From positions 372,001 to 436,000 of the forward strand of contig BRXU01000001.1 of assembly GCA_030267565.1 (NCBI GenBank): DNA of 64,000 bases, given 5' to 3'. The notes beneath the pieces are model-generated. The model ran no database searches and had not been told where the DNA came from. It worked only from the letters and a program-made list of their open reading frames with translations. This document shows positions 45,501-54,911 of the stretch, piece by piece. A program made the position numbers and the translations under genes. The stretch's first letter is position 1, and the number at the start of each line of letters is the position of its first letter. This DNA comes from Pleodorina starrii. Its lineage: Eukaryota; Chlorophyta; Chlorophyceae; Chlamydomonadales; Volvocaceae.

Positions 45501-45859
45501 ATGTGAATTGTATTGCTATCGTGAAGTAGAATTGCTCGGCTCCGAAACCCCGACGCGTGCGGAAATTGTTTTTGCGTCGCGGAATGTGCTGTTGGCGCGC
45601 GCGCTTGCGCAGTGCTCCGCTACGTTCTGTTGCGCTTCGTTACGCTGTCACTCGGAGCATAGTGGAGCGGCTCCGAAACCCATTTGCGGCGACTAACTTT
45701 GAACCGAGCGCAGCGGAGCGTGCGCGGCTTTAATCGCCGACTTGCGTTAAAGCGATGAAACCGAGCGAGCGAGCGAGCGAGCGAGCGAGCGACAGCGTAG
45801 CGAAGCGCAGCAGAACGTAGCGGAGCACTGCGCAGGCGCGCACGACTTTATTCGCCGAC

Positions 45860-45966
45860 TACACGACGCGACGCTATGCTCCGCGATACGCTCCGCTATG
45901 CTTCGTTACGATCCGCTACGCAACGCTACGCTACGCTACGCTACGCTACGCTATGCTATGCTATGC
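45860..45966 (+). repeat. GCTAC pentanucleotide array 2
   Basis: Tandem CTACG words followed by CTATG variants; ends at the repeated block starting AGCATCCTAAGTAGCGCGAG. Confidence 0.9.
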
Positions 45967-46539
45967 AGCATCCTAAGTAGCGCGAGTGCACGATCGCATT
46001 TTCCTCGCAAATCGCAAGGCGACTAACCTTGACAAGCCTAACGCTATGATATCACACATAAATGATTTCTATGATATATCTATATGCGAGCAGCACATCC
46101 CGCGACGCAAAAAAAATTTACGCACTTTACGCGTCGGGGTTTCGGAGCCGAGCCATTCTACTGCACGATAGCATTACGATTCACATCGCGCCGCCATGTC
46201 ACAATTCCATTATAAATATCTTCACTGCGATTGCGATGATTTCTACGCGCGGAGTCGTTCATGCGACTTCGGCCGCGATCAGCTGTTACTATTTCAAACT
46301 TCAACTTGAATGAACACATGAACGCACGTATATCAGAAATACAGGATGCATTATGCTATCAGAAATGCCGAAAGAAAAAGCGAAATTCCGGAAAATCCAA
46401 ATTACAGCCCTACGGACGGACGGACGGACATTGAAGTGGGGTAAGGCCTCCGCTTCTCTAGCTACGCTAGAGGCGCTACGGCTACAAGCGCGCGCCCTGT
46501 GGGCCGCGGGCTGCCGTAGCGCCCCTTGCGTATGCGGAC

Positions 46540-46770
46540 GCGACGCGACGCGACGCGACGCGACACGACGCGACGCGACGCGACGCGATGCTACGCGACG
46601 CTCCGCTATGCTCCGTTACGTTCCACTACACAACGCTGCACAATGATACACAACGCTATGCAACGCTATGCAACGCTATGCAACGCTATGCTACGCTACG
46701 CTACGCTACGCTACGCTACGCTACGCTACGCTACGCTACGCTACGCTACGCTACGCTATGTTATGCAACG
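46540..46770 (+). repeat. GCGAC then GCTAC pentanucleotide array 3
   Basis: CGACG units (46545-46600), then mixed units, then about fifteen perfect CTACG units (46690-46756), the purest stretch in the window. Confidence 0.9.
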
Positions 46771-46864
46771 CCCTAAGTAGCACACGTGTATGATCGCATT
46801 TTCCTCGCAAATCGCAAGTCGCAATTTCAATGTGCACGATTACAGTCGCGTTCACGTTACGGTA

Positions 46865-47310
46865 TACTATGCAACACTACGCTATGCTACGCGACGCGAC
46901 GCGACGCGACGCGAGAAGGCGCGCACGCGTCTTCAATTTTGCACGTCGAAATGCGATCGTGCACGCTGCGCGATACTATGGTGCGCGACGTGATGCTACA
47001 CTTCGTTACGTGACGTGACGTGACGCTATGCTACGCTCCGCTGTGCTCCACGCTACGCTCCGCTATACTCCATTACGACGCGACGCGATGCGACACCGGC
47101 CCCGTGCCGCGATGCTACACGGGACAGTATACTATCCTAGTCTACGCTATGCTACGTTACGCTACGCTACAGTACGCTACGCTATGCTACGCTACACTAC
47201 GATTCACTATGCTTGTCTACGTTCCGCTACGAAACGCTACGGAGGCTACGGTCCGCTACATATACTCCGAAAATGCGATCGTGCACGTTGTGCTGCACTA
47301 TGCTTCGCGA
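46865..47310 (+). repeat. Mixed pentanucleotide array 4
   Basis: Imperfect ACGCT/ACGCG units broken by unique blocks; shares the 45060 array's phrase GCTCCGCTACGCTCC. Confidence 0.8.
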
Positions 47311-47451
47311 CGCTAGCCGAGCGTAGCGGAGCGGAGTGTAGCCGAGTGCAGCGGAGCGCAGCATAGCCTAGCACAGCGCAACACAGCGGAGCGGCGACGA
47401 CGGCGATGACGAGTGCGCGACTTTATTCGTCAACTTGCATTTTAGCGATCA

Positions 47452-47520
47452 AACCGAGCGAGCGAGCGAACGAGCGTGCGAACGAGCGAGCGAATGAGCG
47501 TGCGAATTAGCGTGCGAACA
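47452..47520 (+). repeat. GAGC/GTGC tetranucleotide-like array
   Basis: GAGCGAGCGAGCGAACGAGCG-type run, matching a purer GAGC run at 45762-45792. Confidence 0.85.
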
Positions 47521-47784
47521 GCGCAGCAAACCGCAGCAGGACGTAGCGGAGCGCTGCGCAGGCGCGCATGACTTAAATTGCCGACTACGCGACGCTCCGC
47601 GATACGCTCCGCTATGCTTCGTTACAATCCGCTACACAACGCTATGCAACGCTACGCTACGATCAAACCGGTAGAGCGAGCGCGCGAGCGAAAAACATTC
47701 ACGCACTTTACGCGTCGGGGTTTCGGAGCCGAGCAATTCTACTTCACGATAGCAATACGATTCACATGGCGCCGTCATCGCCAC

Positions 47785-47890
47785 TACGCGACGCGACGCT
47801 GTGCTCCACGATACGCTCCGCTATGCCTCGTTACGATCCGCTACGCAACGCTATGCAACGCTACGCTACGTTTTGCTATGCAGCATCCTA
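47785..47890 (+). repeat. Pentanucleotide array 5
   Basis: ACGCGACGCTGTGCTCC then CTACGCAACGCTATG words; leads into the same block (CATCCTAAGTA...) as array 2. Confidence 0.8.
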
Positions 47891-50672
47891 AGTAACGCGA
47901 GTGCACGATCGCATTTTCCTCGCAAATGGCAAGGCGACTAACTTTGACAAGCCTATCTATTTATATGCGAGCAGCACATTCCGCGACGTAAAAGTAATTT
48001 ACGCGTCGGGGTTTCGGAGCCGAGCAATTCTACTTGACGATAGCAATATTATCCACACCGCGCCGACATGTCACAATTCCATTATATTAATTTTGACAGC
48101 GATTGCGATGATTTGTACGCGCGGAAACGTCGATGCAACTTCGGCCGCGATCAGCGGAAACTAGCACAAACGAAAAAATGGCTGAAGAATGTAATTTGCG
48201 ATGAGAAATGCCGAAACGAAAAGCGAAAAGCCCAAAAAAAGACATTACACCGGACTACGGACACCATTTCAGTGGGGTAAGGCCTCCGCTTCTCTAGCTA
48301 CGCTAGAGGCGCTACGGCTACAGGGCGGGGCCCCCCTGGGCGCTTCGCGCTGGGGCCCCGCCCAACGAGTACATGCGTGGAGTGTTTCGAAGCATGGGGG
48401 CACTGCATGGCACGTCTGCACCGTACTCTCCGGAGCAAAACGGCGCCGCCGAGCGTCTCAATCGCACTTTGCTTGATCGTGCGCGCGTCATGATGGCAGC
48501 CGTTGAGGACTGCCCTCAGTCGTTGTGGGGGGAGGCTGTCAAGACGGCATCGCATCAGCGGAACATGTCCGCGACGGCCGGCAGCACCCTCACACCGTGG
48601 GAGCGGTTTACCGGCGAGAAACCGGATGTGTCTCACATGCGCGAGTTTGGGTGCACTGCATATGTCATGATCCCACGGGTCCAGCGTTCGAAGCTGGATC
48701 CGGTTGCGGTCACGGGCATGATGGTCGGCTACGAGCCTGGGGCATGGCGCATTTGGGTTCCGTCGAAGCACCGTGTCATGGCGAGCAAAGATGTCGTGTT
48801 CGGGGAGCTTGAGATGGACATGCCGGGGCTGGTCGATTCAGATGACGACTCAGACTGGGAGTCGGTGTCGGAGGAGGAGGATGAGATGATATCCAACCCC
48901 GATCCCCCTGTCAGTGAGTCTGGAAGTGATGGTCCGGTGGGTGGCGAGCCAGGCGGCGCCCCTGCTGATGCTGATGGAGTTGAGCCTGGTTTGGGACAGG
49001 CCGCGGACGATGCGGACCTGCCCATTTCGCAGCGGAAGGCGAAGCGTGCGCGTGCGGGCGTTCCCCCTGAGCGGTACGCGGGTGCCGTGGGAGCGGATGG
49101 TCTGGGTGTGAAGATCCCGTCCACGTATGCGGAGGCCATGACGTCGTCGCAGGCCCAGTCTTGGCGCGCTGCGATGGAGGAGGAGATTGCGTCGTTGCTG
49201 GAGAAGCGCACGTGGTCCCTGGTGCCTAAGCCGGCGGCTGCGCGGGCGCTCGGTGTGAAGTGGGTTTTCTCGGTGAAGCAGGATAAGCACGGAGTGCTTG
49301 AGAGGTTCAAGGCCCGTCTTGTGGTTAAAGGTTTCATGCAGCGTGAGGGCGTGGATTACAAGGAGGTGTTCGCGCCCGTCAGCCGGCATGCTACGCTGCG
49401 GGCTTTCTTGGCCATGGTGGCCGCGGGTGACATGGAGCTGCATCAGCTGGATGTCAAGACCGCATTTCTGAATGGTGATCTGGAGGAGGAGATCTACGTG
49501 GAGCAGCCCCCCGGTTTCGAGTCGGGTGGGCCGTCTGTGGTGTGTCGTTTGCACAAGTCCCTGTACGGGCTTCGCCAGGCACCTCGCACCTGGCACAAAA
49601 AGCTGCACGATCAGCTTGTGAGCATGGGGTTTGTTCCTTCGATGGCGGATCCCAGCCTCTACGTGCGGGATGTTGACGGTGTGCCGGTGTACGTGCTTGT
49701 GTACGTCGACGACCTGCTGATTGCGGCATACGACGGGGCGCAGGTGCAGGAGGTGAAGGAGGAGATTTTGAGGGCTTTCGACAGCCGTGATATGGGGGAG
49801 GCCGACCTGTTCTTGGGTCTGGCCATTCAGCGGGACCGCGAGTCGCGCACCCTCACTGTGTCCCAGCGGCGGATGATTGAGGAGGTGGTTGCCGATTACG
49901 GCATGTCGAGCGCGCGGCCGAAGTCGGTGCCCATGAGTCCTGGCACGCACTTGGTCAAGGCCGGTGTTGAGGAGCGTTTGGATGCGGAGTTGTACCCGTA
50001 CAGCGCGCTCGTGGGGAGCTTGCTGTACATCGCTGGGTGCACGCGGCCAGATATCTCCCAAGCCGTGGGAGTGCTGACGCGGCACATGTCGGCTCCGGGG
50101 AAGGAGCACTGGAAGGCAGGGAAAGAGGTGGTTAGGTATCTGGCGGGTACGGCTGAATACGGCCTTGCTTTCGGTGGCGATCGTGTGGATGAGGGCCTGT
50201 TGGGCTACAGCGATGCGGACCACGCGGGTTGCGTGGATACCCGCCGCTCTACCTCGGGTGTGGTGTTTTTGCTGCACGGGGCCGCGGTGAGCTGGGCGAG
50301 CAAGTTCCAGCGCACGGTCGCGGTTTCCACGATGGAAGCGGAGTATGTGGCTGCGTCGGAGGCGGCCAAGGAGGCGCTGTGGTTGCGACAGCTTTTGTCC
50401 GACCTGGGGTACACGTCGAACCCCACGCAGATGAAGTGCGACAGCCAGTGCGCGATTAAGGTTGTGAAGAATCCGGTGATTACCGAGCGGTCTAAGCACA
50501 TCGCGGTGCGCTACCACTCGGTCCGGGAGTTTGTGGCTAGCGGAGCGATCACCATGATCGACTGCCGCACGTCGGAGATGGTGGCGGATTGCTTGACGAA
50601 GCCGCTGCCGTTCGAGAGCTTCCGGAAGCACCGGGAGGCGATGGGCGTTCGCAAGGTCTGACCACGTGGGAG

Positions 50673-50836
50673 TGTTGAGAAGTGGTTTGTTCAGCCTTGC
50701 TACGCCGAGGTTTCGGAGGCCTGTACGGCGATCTTAGGGTCGCCTGGTTCTGTGGTGTTCTGGTGGTCTCAGTGAGAGAGATTTCTTTGTAACAACCGTT
50801 CGAATGCCTGAGTAAACGTCTGCTCCATTCTTAACA
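50673..50836 (+). repeat. 3' LTR of the Copia element
   Basis: 164 bp, preceded by the purine tract GTGGGAG and followed by the AAAAG target duplication. Confidence 0.93.
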
Positions 50837-52316
50837 AAAAGTCACTCACGTTTGGTATGAACCGCGGCTCGCTGAGCCATTAGTTGCGCAGCACCATCGA
50901 AGGCCCGAGCGCTATGGCCGCGAAACGGAGAGAAACAAGATAAATACGTAATGACGGCTATAACTGACTTAGGGCAAGCGCGATCGTGCGGACGCAAAGC
51001 AATTGGCGGTTATTAATAACACGCCTCGGCGGTGTTATGTGTCCCATGGGTCAATGGGTGCCGAGACATCCAAATGTTGGTTTAATGTATGCTATGATAC
51101 TGCGAACCACCAGCGGCATATGTTAGGGCGATCGCGACGATGCGATATGCCCGATGGAATTAGGGAAAAGAAGCAGCTGGTGGCAGACAAGGGAATTACG
51201 TTGGCAGTCTAATGACGCAATAGGTCGTACAGGCGTGGACAGTTGAGGTACGATGGCGAGGTACATAGGTACAATGACGCGAGAATGACGTCATTTCTGC
51301 GTCATTGTGCCGTATCGGTATGGGCCCGATGACGTCATTCTCGCGTCATTGTACTTATGTACCTCGCCATCGTACCTCAACTGTCCACGCCTGTACGACC
51401 TATTGCGTCATTAGACTGCCAACGTAATTCCCTTGCGTCTGCCACCAGCTGCTTCTTTTCCCTAATTCCATCGGGCATATCGCATCGTCGCGATCGCCCT
51501 AACATATGCCGCTGGTGGTTCGCAGCATCATAGCATACATTAAACCAACATTTGGATGTCTCGGCACCCATTGACCCATGGGACACATAACACCGCCGAG
51601 GCGTGTTATTAATAACCGCCAATTGCTTTGCGTCCGCACGATCGCGCTTGCCCTAAGTCAGTTATAGCCGTCATTACGTATTTATCTTGTTTCTCTCCGT
51701 TTCGCGGCCATAGCGCTCGGGCCTTCGATGGTGCTGCGCAACTAATGGCTCAGCGAGCCGCGGTTCATACCAAACGTGAGTGACTTTTACACCAACATCT
51801 ACGTCTTGCTCATACAGGAGCGGGCTAGTTCACACACTTCAGCGTTGTCTGCCGCACATACAGGTTCGCGGGGCGTTAGGTTAGTCCGTTCCACATTCAA
51901 CCGTCATTCGCGACCTGTTGCGTCCAACCGCGCATTCGTATCACCCGCGCTTGCTCTCGACAGCTGTCGCGTGCCCTCCCTAAAATTCTGACCGACCCCG
52001 GTCAGCTCTGTACTTCCCACTTAAAAACGGGGGTCTGTGGACCCTTGGAGGCGTTGTAAACAGCGATACCTCGCGGCAACACCCTAAAAATGGACGGAAT
52101 AAGACAAGTCAGACCCCTCACACAGCCTCCTTGACGTAGAATTGCGTTGGAAACACCTTAAGCAGCTCCTGGTTTGCGAGTTTCGACTCCGTCCCTGGAT
52201 CTGAAAGGCACCGGGCGCAGCCTCGGGTTTCCTTCATGGTGGCGTGGAGGCCGAGCAAGCTCAGCAGCATGCCCAGAAACAGGCCATGCAGTGGCTCCTC
52301 CGTGGGCGGTTGTGGC

Positions 52317-53942
52317 TTAAAGTACGGGTAGCGGGCTCCGTTGGAGCAGAAAGTGCGCTCCGGAGGGGGGACATGTGCGCTGTGGACCTTGGAAGTCGCC
52401 CAAATGGGCTGTACCCGCAGCTGCAGGGATGCCCAAAGACGCGCAGTTGACGGCCGGGATGTCCGGTGAAGCAGTGCATCTGGGGTTCCCAAGGAACTCT
52501 CGTGTTGGCTGAAGGCATCGCGAGCACCCACGTGACTGCTGTTGGGCACGACTAAGCCCATCTCCTCGGGAAGACTGCTTGTTGGGAGCTGTGTACTCCT
52601 CTGCAGAGTCAGATGAAACGTCAGGCTCGGCTGCCTCCGACTGCTTGATGCGGACGTTCTGAGTGTCTGTGACACGGCTAACGATGGGGCCCACACTTTT
52701 CGGGGGCACCTCATCGGCCAGAGTGACTGGGTTGGGATCGTTGCACGGGGCCGGCAGAGATCCGTACACGGCGTCCTCTGGGCCACTTGCGAAGGGAGTC
52801 GCTGCACCGTACGGGGTCTTATCCGGGCTCAAGGCAACCGGCGCCTCCGTAGTGCCGTACACATGGTCGTACGAGCCTATGGACCCATCACTGGCGGGAG
52901 AGAGGAAGCCAAATTTATCGTCCGTGGCAGCGGAAAGCACAACAGAACCAGGCTGGTCAGGCTGAAAGGTTCCAGGCTGGTCCGAGTACCCTGCCGTAAG
53001 CGGCATGTCCGGGGAAGAAAGCTCCTCGTTGGCAGAAAAAGGCAGCATCCCAAGTGGTTCAGGCCGCAGCTCAGAGGGCGGCTGGTAGGCTGTCTGTTGG
53101 CTGCAGGCTCCAGCAGCGTTGATTGGCTTCGACTGCGAGCAAGACTCCTTAGAAACAGAGTCCGAACCGAGAGTGTTGACACTGGTGTTCGCGGCGTTGC
53201 CGCTCGTGGCACCACAAAACGTGAAGCGGCGCACGAGGAGGAGGTTGAGCTTATCTGGGAAGTCTGTGTCCGTCGATTCTGGGGCACTACTGTACATGTC
53301 CTCATTACTGTCAGAATCATAGTCATAGCGGTTTGGCTCAATATCAAGGCCATGATCAAGGCAGTCAGGTGCAGGGTCATCAGCACCATCGCTGTAGTAA
53401 CCAGCAAGCGTGGTATCTCGGCCGTCGTTGCGGCTATCAGACGCGGCATAATCACCGTCGTAGTCGTATTCATTAGGCGCGGCGTCAGAGCCGTCCTCAT
53501 CGTACTCCATTGCATAGCCGTCACGGCCACAGTAGTCGTAGCGGCTACCAGATGCGGCATAACCACCGTCGTCGCAGTCACTAGGCGCGGCGTCAGAGCA
53601 ATTCTCATCGTACTCTGCTGCATAGCCATCACGGCCACAGTAGCGAGGCTCAACAACACGGCCACCTCCGTTGCAGTAGCTGCTGGGATCGGGCACAGGG
53701 TAGTCTGGGCCATACTCCAGGCTAGCATCCCCAATGGTGCTCGCCGAATCGGATGTTGCAGGGGTGCAGGGTTTCGCCACCATGCAAGGCTGAAAAGGCC
53801 GTTGGCGGCACAGCGCGGCTCTGTCCAACTCAAAGTAAATGTACGGCACAAGGTCAACATGTGCTGGTGCAGGATACGGTGATACCTCCTGCATGTCACT
53901 TTCTACCACCGCGGTTAGCCGTTTCACCCAATCGCTCAGCAT
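52317..53942 (-). CDS. Acidic Asp/Tyr-rich second ORF of the gag-only element
   Basis: 541 residues. Residues about 75-215 form an Asp/Tyr/Gly/Ser-rich region with an internal repeat (CGRDGYAAEYDENCSDAAPS and CGRDGYAMEYDEDGSDAAPN). The rest is Pro/Ser-rich and looks disordered. It begins 76 bases after the gag stop, on the same strand, so it is downstream in the same transcript or reached by reinitiation or recoding. No protease, zinc finger or polymerase motif was found. The last 150 residues shift character, and another frame (52807-52118) stays open across the same DNA, so the real C terminus is uncertain. Function unknown. Confidence 0.5.
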   Translation of the reverse strand: MLSDWVKRLTAVVESDMQEVSPYPAPAHVDLVPYIYFELDRAALCRQRPFQPCMVAKPCTPATSDSASTIGDASLEYGPDYPVPDPSSYCNGGGRVVEPRYCGRDGYAAEYDENCSDAAPSDCDDGGYAASGSRYDYCGRDGYAMEYDEDGSDAAPNEYDYDGDYAASDSRNDGRDTTLAGYYSDGADDPAPDCLDHGLDIEPNRYDYDSDSNEDMYSSAPESTDTDFPDKLNLLLVRRFTFCGATSGNAANTSVNTLGSDSVSKESCSQSKPINAAGACSQQTAYQPPSELRPEPLGMLPFSANEELSSPDMPLTAGYSDQPGTFQPDQPGSVVLSAATDDKFGFLSPASDGSIGSYDHVYGTTEAPVALSPDKTPYGAATPFASGPEDAVYGSLPAPCNDPNPVTLADEVPPKSVGPIVSRVTDTQNVRIKQSEAAEPDVSSDSAEEYTAPNKQSSRGDGLSRAQQQSRGCSRCLQPTREFLGNPRCTASPDIPAVNCASLGIPAAAGTAHLGDFQGPQRTCPPSGAHFLLQRSPLPVL

Positions 53943-54017
53943 GTCAACACCCGCTTGCGACGCGGGAATATCCTCAATATAACCGCAAGCGGGGTCACAG
54001 TCTGAATCGGGGTCACT

Positions 54018-54299
54018 TTATTCACTACCCGTTCGGGATGGCGGATCTGCATAATCTGGATCGAAACGCTCCAGGAAAGCGTCCCGGAACTGAGCCCATG
54101 AAGACGGGTAGCCTCCCATGCTCTCGAACCAGTACTCCGCCTCGCCGTCGAGGTGATCGACTGCGATGTCCAGTAGCTCATCCTCGTCCCAGCCGTACAT
54201 ACGCGCAGCATGTTCCAGTCCTCTGATCCATGCCAATGCATCGACATCATCTTCAAACAGAGGCACAGACGGAATACCAAAGCGATGAGATCGTCCCAT
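54018..54299 (-). CDS. Retrotransposon Gag (capsid-like) ORF
   Basis: 93 residues from the ATG at 54299. WIRGLEHAARMYGWDEDELL, EAEYWFESMGGYPSSWAQF and RDAFLERFDPDYADPP match the Retrotrans_gag helical pattern of Gypsy-type and related plant elements. It is short: only the conserved capsid core is present and no zinc knuckle follows before the stop at 54018. The primer site and LTR lie immediately upstream, as expected. Confidence 0.72.
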   Translation of the reverse strand: MGRSHRFGIPSVPLFEDDVDALAWIRGLEHAARMYGWDEDELLDIAVDHLDGEAEYWFESMGGYPSSWAQFRDAFLERFDPDYADPPSRTGSE

Positions 54300-54365
54300 A
54301 GTTCTGCTGACAGCGAGTCGAATGACGCATAAACATCAAATAAGGGTCGCGGCTGGCACTCCGAA

Positions 54366-54381
54366 CCTAGTCTCGATACCA
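54366..54381 (-). promoter_or_regulatory. Primer-binding site of the gag-only LTR element
   Basis: TGGTATCGAGACTAGG on the minus strand directly after the LTR-like block. It shares TGGTATCGAGACT with the TRIM at 40656-41008 and resembles the usual tRNA-Met 3'-end primer site. Confidence 0.65.
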
Positions 54382-54911
54382 CCCGCGCGCGTCGGGCCAC
54401 CTAGCGCGTACACCCAAAACTTTTCGCGAGTGATACGCGGGCTAAGATAGGCCCTAAGCGACTGTAGGAACGTTTGACAGAGATGCTCAGCCGCACACAG
54501 TGCCGTATGACGACGATGTACACTGTGCTCCTGACCCTTTAGCTGATCCTCTGGTGTCTAACTATATCGAGATGCGGAAGCTATATCGAGATGCGGAAGC
54601 TATATCGAGATGCGGAAGCTATGTCGAGATGCGGAAGCTATATCGAGATGCGGAAGCAGCGTAATGTCTAGAGGCCCTGGGCCCAAGCTTTGGGTAATGT
54701 AGTCTGGCGCACAGCGTTTGTAGACGAAGAGTCTTGCTGAACCAGGGAGGTTCGAAGGGAAAGAGGGATCTTGGACGATGACCGAAGACAGCTGACAGTA
54801 TAGGTGTTTGTGCAAGTGATATAAAGCAATACCGAGGCTCAGAGAGAGAGAATTGACCGTAAGGGTTACAAGGTATGAGATCCAAGGACCCTTGGGTCTG
54901 AATGTGCCAAG
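54382..54911 (-). repeat. LTR-like block with five 19-bp units
   Basis: About 530 bp, matched by 56658-57192 in the opposite orientation (for example GCACATTCAGACCCAAGGG, GTCTTCGGTCATCGTCCAAG). It holds five tandem 19-base units CTATATCGAGATGCGGAAG (54562-54656); the other block has five related units at about 56930-57012. The two blocks differ at many bases, so they are not from one recent insertion. Confidence 0.7.

Larger units (their letters stand above)
43884..48363 (+). mobile_element. Hairpin-ended element, expanded copy 2 (about 4.48 kb) inside Copia integrase
   Basis: Starts GGGGTTGGTGTCGGCTTCC and ends with the same GC-rich hairpin as copy 1 (48322-48363). AA stands on both outer sides; counting AAC instead also gives a direct repeat, so the duplication is 2-3 bp. 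The first 1.1 kb matches copy 1 in reverse, with an internal duplication of about 170 bp (43964 and 44138 share GCGGCGAGGGCGT). The remaining 3.3 kb is a patchwork of pentanucleotide arrays and repeated blocks; for example GTGCACGATCGCATTTTCC occurs at 45986 and 47900, and AGTGGGGTAAGGCCTCCGC at 46435 and 48272. No domain-bearing ORF was found. Confidence 0.8.
41734..50661 (+). pseudogene. Copia gag-pol polyprotein gene, interrupted in the integrase
   Basis: The first part (41734 to 43881, then 32 foreign codons) carries gag with helices such as FVMGFDETLLTYATRFK, a CCHC knuckle CRYCNKRGHIERNC, the protease motif WLFDTGAEEHVTG, the pre-integrase zinc motif (HRMLGHPDLS ... CEPCALGKQ) and the integrase start (HMDLCGPM, FYDDYSKYS, SVRTDRGTEYVN). 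The second part (from 48367) resumes with EYMRGVF, SPEQNGAAERLNRTLL (the integrase Glu region), the RT motif YVLVYVDDLLIAA and RNase H (YSDADHAGCVDTRRSTSG). The frame is the same on both sides and no other stop or shift was seen, so one insertion seems to be the only lesion. A Pro/Gly/Ala spacer after the protease is longer than usual. Start chosen: the ATG 104 bases after the primer site. Confidence 0.92.
41454..50836 (+). mobile_element. Osser-like Ty1/Copia retrotransposon, split by a second element
   Basis: LTRs of 164 bp (41454-41617 and 50673-50836) differ at one base. AAAAG at 41449-41453 and 50837-50841 is the 5-bp target duplication. The primer site GGTTATGAGCCCC (41618-41630) touches the 5' LTR, and the purine tract GTGGGAG (50666-50672) touches the 3' LTR. 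Without the insertion at 43884-48363 the element is about 4.9 kb with a single gag-pol frame in the order gag, protease, integrase, RT, RNase H, which defines Copia. Size and primer type resemble Osser of Volvox; I infer the relation from these features only. Confidence 0.94.
41273..51964. repeat. Long inverted duplication, about 635 bp per arm, split by a Copia insertion
   Basis: The left arm is 41273-41453 plus 50842-51294, interrupted by the Copia element and its target duplication. The right arm is 51329-51964. The arms are reverse complements with only a few differences (a 2-base deletion near 51190, scattered substitutions) around a 34-base spacer at 51295-51328. Each arm meets the spacer with the palindrome ATGACGTCAT. 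The right arm continues without a break into the gag-element sequence at 52 kb, so it is that element's 3' non-coding part that has been duplicated in inverted form. A third, more diverged copy is at 55147-56562. Confidence 0.85.
51965..54911 (-). mobile_element. Gag-only LTR retroelement with a second acidic ORF
   Basis: On the minus strand: an LTR-like block (54911-54382), primer site TGGTATCGAGACTAGG (54381-54366), a gag ORF, a 541-codon ORF, and a 3' non-coding part that continues into the right arm of the inverted duplication at 51964. No protease, RT or integrase is visible. A second LTR-like block (56658-57192, plus strand) follows a third copy of the same 3' part, which supports reading these pieces as one family in the order LTR, gag, ORF2, 3' part, LTR. 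The copy here lacks its own 3' LTR and apparently the upstream part of its 5' LTR. Confidence 0.65.

Noticed and set aside
45060..47366. Open frames encoding ATLRYATLRY-type repeats
   Set aside because: Frames of a 5-base repeat recur every 15 bases without stops; no evidence of a real repeat protein.
45060..47890. CRISPR-like array
   Set aside because: The repeats are direct pentanucleotide tandems without unique spacers of constant length, in a eukaryotic genome.
48850..50631. 593-codon minus-strand open frame
   Set aside because: Exactly antisense to the Copia RT/RNase H frame; its His/Arg/Leu-rich composition is the shadow of GC-rich codons.
41273..51964. DNA transposon with about 640-bp TIRs
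   Set aside because: The right arm continues seamlessly into gag-element sequence and no target duplication flanks the arms, so an inverted duplication of a retroelement part fits better.
52863..53899. Open frames of about 340 codons on both strands
   Set aside because: They overlap the acidic ORF2 in other frames and have hydrophobic Val/Ile or Thr/Pro-biased composition expected from the complement of GAY/TCR codons.
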